Source: Chelatococcus sp. HY11 (GTDB taxonomy: Bacteria > Pseudomonadota > Alphaproteobacteria > Rhizobiales > Beijerinckiaceae). From it: a stretch of DNA of 64,000 bases. Numbering within the stretch: position 1 is the stretch's first letter; each line of letters begins with the position of its first letter. The stretch lies in assembly GCF_018398335.1 (NCBI RefSeq), contig NZ_JAHBRX010000002.1, forward strand, positions 496,001 to 560,000. The letters run 5' to 3'. Position numbers and translations under genes: made by a program. The notes under the pieces are model-generated. The model was not told the origin of the DNA and did no database searches. It saw only the letters and a list, made by a program, of their open reading frames with translations. Below, piece after piece: positions 61,748-64,000 of the stretch.

Positions 61748-62352
61748 ACGTATTAGCCCCTCCTTCCGTCCGCCGGCTGGACCTTGATCCGTCAATCACG
61801 CGGTTTCTGTTCCTGCGCCACGGTCGCACCGCCTACAACCTGCAGCGCATCGTTCAGGGCCACACCGATATTCCGCTGGATGCCGTGGGCCGTGAGCAGG
61901 CCGTCGCCGCCGCCGAACTGCTCGCCGGCCGTGGCGGAATCGCCCGTATCGTGTCGAGTGATCTGTCGCGGGCGAGCGCGACGGCGCAGGCCGTGGCGAG
62001 CCGCCTTGCCCTGCCGCTCCTGCTCGATCCGGATCTGCGAGAACGCGGCTTTGGCCCGTTTGAGGGCGGGCCGGCGATCCCGGGGCTCTGGTCGAGGGAC
62101 GCGGAGGACATGGAAACCCTCGAGGCGTTCTCGGGACGTATCGCGCGCGCCCTCTCGCGTCATCTCGACACGTCCTCATCCCTCCTGGTCGCCCATGGCG
62201 GTGTCCTGCGCGTGCTCGGCCTCATGCTCGGCGTGACGATTTCCGACGACCTCGTGCGAAACGCCGCGCCGCTGGCCTTCAGCCGGACCGACGCGGATTG
62301 GCAGGTGACGGATTGGCAGGTGACGGACTTGTCCGTCGCGATCAATCTCTGA
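61744..62352 (+). CDS. Histidine phosphatase (phosphoglycerate mutase-like) (202 aa)
   Basis: The catalytic RHG motif (FLRHGRTAYNLQRIVQGHTDIPLD) and a later catalytic histidine (LLVAHGGVLRV) mark the histidine phosphatase branch 1. It may dephosphorylate an imported sugar or glycerol phosphate in the cytoplasm. The extreme C-terminus carries DWQVT twice, from a 15-base tandem repeat (62296-62325) that looks like a recent slippage event. Start and stop are tightly packed against neighbours. Confidence 0.9.
   Translation: MNVLAPPSVRRLDLDPSITRFLFLRHGRTAYNLQRIVQGHTDIPLDAVGREQAVAAAELLAGRGGIARIVSSDLSRASATAQAVASRLALPLLLDPDLRERGFGPFEGGPAIPGLWSRDAEDMETLEAFSGRIARALSRHLDTSSSLLVAHGGVLRVLGLMLGVTISDDLVRNAAPLAFSRTDADWQVTDWQVTDLSVAINL
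62296..62325 (+). repeat. 15-base perfect tandem repeat in the phosphatase C-terminus
   Basis: GATTGGCAGGTGACG occurs twice without spacer, in frame, adding DWQVT to the end of the histidine phosphatase. In-frame length means the protein stays intact. Confidence 0.85.
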
Positions 62353-62354
62353 CA

Positions 62355-63233
62355 ATGGATTTGGCAAGCATGGCACAGGATTTTCGTATCGTTCAGGTCT
62401 CGGATCTGCACCTGAGCGGCACACGCGCGCGCTATCAGGACAACTGGGAGATCACGCTGGAGTGGATCGAAGCCGAGAAACCTGATCTCGTCGTGGTCAG
62501 TGGCGATGTCGCTTTGTCGGACCCCGATGTGGTCGACGATCTCGTTTTCGCGCGGCGCCAGCTCGACCGCATCAACGTGCCCTGGCGGGTCATCCCGGGC
62601 AACCACGATATCGGCGACAACGTCGTGTCGGGCGGAATGGCCAAGTCGGTCGACGTCGAGCGACGGCAGCGCTGGCTTGACCTCTTCGGACCCGACTACT
62701 GGCATGAGGCCTGCGGTCAGTGGACGGCGATCGGCGTCAATGCCCAGATCCTGAACTCCGATGGTTTGTCCGCCGAGGAGGAGCAAAGCGAATGGCTGGC
62801 GCGGACATTGGCCGGGATCCCGCGCGAGCGGCCGATCGCGCTCTTCGTCCACAAGCCGCTGTTCATGGATCATCCCTCGGAGGCGAGCGTCACCTCGGAT
62901 TGCCTAGATCCCGAGGCGCGCCAACGCCTGCTGCGCCCCTTTGCCGACAAATCGTTGAAGCTCGTCGCTTGCGGTCACAAGCACCAGTACCGCTCCTTTG
63001 GCATCAACGGCGTCGTCCACATCTGGGCGCCCGCCACGAGCGCCGTCAATCACCCTCCGGAGGTGAAAATGTGGGGCCTGCGCGAGGTGGGCTTTGTGGA
63101 CATTCGCCTGAGCGAGCACGGCATTCGGCAACGGCTCGTCGGACGCGACATGCTGTTCCGCCACGAGTCCTACATCTACGCCAATGAATATGGCTCGGCG
63201 GCGGCAGGACCGGAGCAGCCGGTCTCCCGATGA
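62355..63233 (+). CDS. Calcineurin-like metallophosphoesterase, CpdA/GpdQ-like (292 aa)
   Basis: The five metallophosphoesterase blocks are visible: VSDLHLSG, VVSGDVALSD, IPGNHDIGDN, ALFVHKPLF and ACGHKHQYR. The core resembles cyclic-nucleotide or glycerophosphodiester phosphodiesterases (CpdA, GpdQ). With a UgpABCE-like importer it could cleave imported glycerophosphodiesters, taking the place of UgpQ. No signal peptide is seen. The start may be ATG 62355 or ATG 62370; the stop overlaps the regulator start by four bases. Confidence 0.88.
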   Translation: MDLASMAQDFRIVQVSDLHLSGTRARYQDNWEITLEWIEAEKPDLVVVSGDVALSDPDVVDDLVFARRQLDRINVPWRVIPGNHDIGDNVVSGGMAKSVDVERRQRWLDLFGPDYWHEACGQWTAIGVNAQILNSDGLSAEEEQSEWLARTLAGIPRERPIALFVHKPLFMDHPSEASVTSDCLDPEARQRLLRPFADKSLKLVACGHKHQYRSFGINGVVHIWAPATSAVNHPPEVKMWGLREVGFVDIRLSEHGIRQRLVGRDMLFRHESYIYANEYGSAAAGPEQPVSR

Positions 63234-64000
63234 CACCTCCGGATAAGGACAATCATGAGCCCGCCCGCGGGGAAGCGCTGCCTCTTGGCGGCGGCGAGGA
63301 AAGCCGGCTGCAGCTCGCCACCCGCGTCGCCTGGATGTATTTCATCGAGGGATTGAAGCAGGAGGATATCGCTGTCGCCCTGGGCATCAGCCGCATGCGC
63401 GTCAATCGCCTGCTCGCGGCGGCGCGGGACGAGGGCCTGGTGCGCATCGACATCACCTCTCCCTTTCGCAGCAGCGCCGACTGCGAGGGGCGCCTGCGGG
63501 CCGCCTTCGGCCTGCGCGAGGTGGTGTTGGCGCCGACCGCGTCGAAGCCGGACCAGATCGACGTGGTCGTCGGCCACGCGCTCGGCAGCTACCTCAACGG
63601 ACGGCTCGCCAACGGCATGACCGTGGGCGTGCATCATGGGCGCTCGCCACACGCCATGTTCCAGGGGCTCAAGCCCGCCGTGATGCCGGATACCGCCATC
63701 GTCGCCCTGAAGGGCAGCCTGTCGGCGGAAGGCCGGATGGCGCCCTATGAGACGGTCGCGCGGCTTGCCCTGACGCTGCAGGCCAGTTGCTACCAGCTCG
63801 CGGCGCCGAGTTACGCCCGCACGACTCAGGAACATGAGCTGTTCACGCGCCTGCCGATGGTCGAGGCCGTCATGCGCCGCGCCGCGGCCTGCGACCTCGC
63901 GATCCTCACCGCGAGCCGTATCACCGACGACGGCGGTCTGGTCGGCTATGGCTACATCAGTCCTGCCGAAGCGAAGGCCCTGCGCGAACGCGGCGCGGTC
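63230..64000 (+). CDS. SorC/DeoR-family sugar-binding regulator (partial, C-terminus off the window)
   Basis: 257 codons are visible with no stop before the window end. An N-terminal helix-turn-helix (ATRVAWMYFIEGLKQEDIAVALGISRMRVNRLLAAARDEGLVRIDI) is followed by a sugar-phosphate-binding SorC domain (LREVVLAP, then LALTLQASCYQLAAPSYA). SorC proteins respond to phosphorylated sugars or polyols. The ATG at 63230 overlaps the phosphoesterase stop (ATGA), so it is co-transcribed with the importer and probably regulates it through the TGTGCAA sites near 57.4 kb. Confidence 0.9.
   Translation, partial: MTPPDKDNHEPARGEALPLGGGEESRLQLATRVAWMYFIEGLKQEDIAVALGISRMRVNRLLAAARDEGLVRIDITSPFRSSADCEGRLRAAFGLREVVLAPTASKPDQIDVVVGHALGSYLNGRLANGMTVGVHHGRSPHAMFQGLKPAVMPDTAIVALKGSLSAEGRMAPYETVARLALTLQASCYQLAAPSYARTTQEHELFTRLPMVEAVMRRAAACDLAILTASRITDDGGLVGYGYISPAEAKALRERGAV

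Overview
The window reads as chromosome or large plasmid of a GC-rich alphaproteobacterium, most likely of the order Hyphomicrobiales (Rhizobiales). The reasons are the dense high-GC coding, the large number of solute-binding-protein transporters, a DUF1612/RHE_PE00001-type protein that is largely a rhizobial family, and close-packed operons with ATGA overlaps. Genus cannot be fixed from this sequence alone. No rRNA, tRNA, CRISPR array, transposase or phage gene was seen. Almost everything is importers, catabolic enzymes and their local regulators.

Region 1 (1-8502) is the most unusual. From one divergent control region two mirrored arms run outwards. Each begins with a stand-alone membrane sensor and continues with an overlapping gene that fuses the same kind of sensor to an MFS-type 12-helix body. 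The left arm ends with a lone ABC_sub_bind-type binding protein (running off the window). The right arm ends with a HAMP-SpoIIE (PP2C) phosphatase. The four sensor domains share a motif of the form A-L-x-L-G-[IL]-x-L. I propose a ligand-sensing partner-switching system. A convergent DUF1612 gene follows.

Region 2 (9.6-17.3 kb, minus strand) is an aldehyde dehydrogenase, a ThDP enzyme and a spermidine/putrescine-type ABC importer. It diverges from a plus-strand operon (17.5-24.5 kb) of a GntR/UTRA regulator, UbiD, UbiX, an Asp/Glu-racemase-like protein, a three-subunit HcnABC/opine-oxidase-like flavoenzyme and a DUF2390 gene. Region 3 (24.7-33.1 kb) is a second UbiD/UbiX island under a divergent IclR regulator: UbiD, a DUF4392 protein, a maleate-isomerase-like protein, a CobD/HisC-like aminotransferase, an SsuABC/TauABC-type importer and a second UbiX. 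The two islands look like related catabolic pathways for carboxylated, probably nitrogen-containing, unsaturated compounds.

Region 4 (33.1-41.4 kb, minus) is one nine-gene operon: a second Ssu-type importer, a GntR/FCD regulator, an Ldh_2-family protein without its usual histidines, two alpha/beta hydrolases, an NTF2-like protein and a gamma-glutamyltransferase-family Ntn hydrolase. Region 5 (41.8-48.7 kb) is a FadR-type regulator convergent with a minus-strand operon: PfkB sugar kinase, LacD-like class I aldolase, polar-amino-acid-type ABC importer and class II aldolase, with two near-matching promoter/operator blocks. Region 6 (48.9-53.9 kb) holds LysR, AraC and MarR regulators, a DUF1398 protein and a DAO-type flavoenzyme. 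Region 7 (54.3-57.4 kb) is a TctCBA tripartite tricarboxylate transporter. Region 8 (57.5-64 kb) is a glycerol-3-phosphate/sugar-type ABC importer followed by a histidine phosphatase, a metallophosphoesterase and a SorC-family regulator cut by the window edge.

Gene starts were chosen by eye from ribosome-binding sites, overlaps and family N-termini. Family assignments come from recalled motifs, not from searches.
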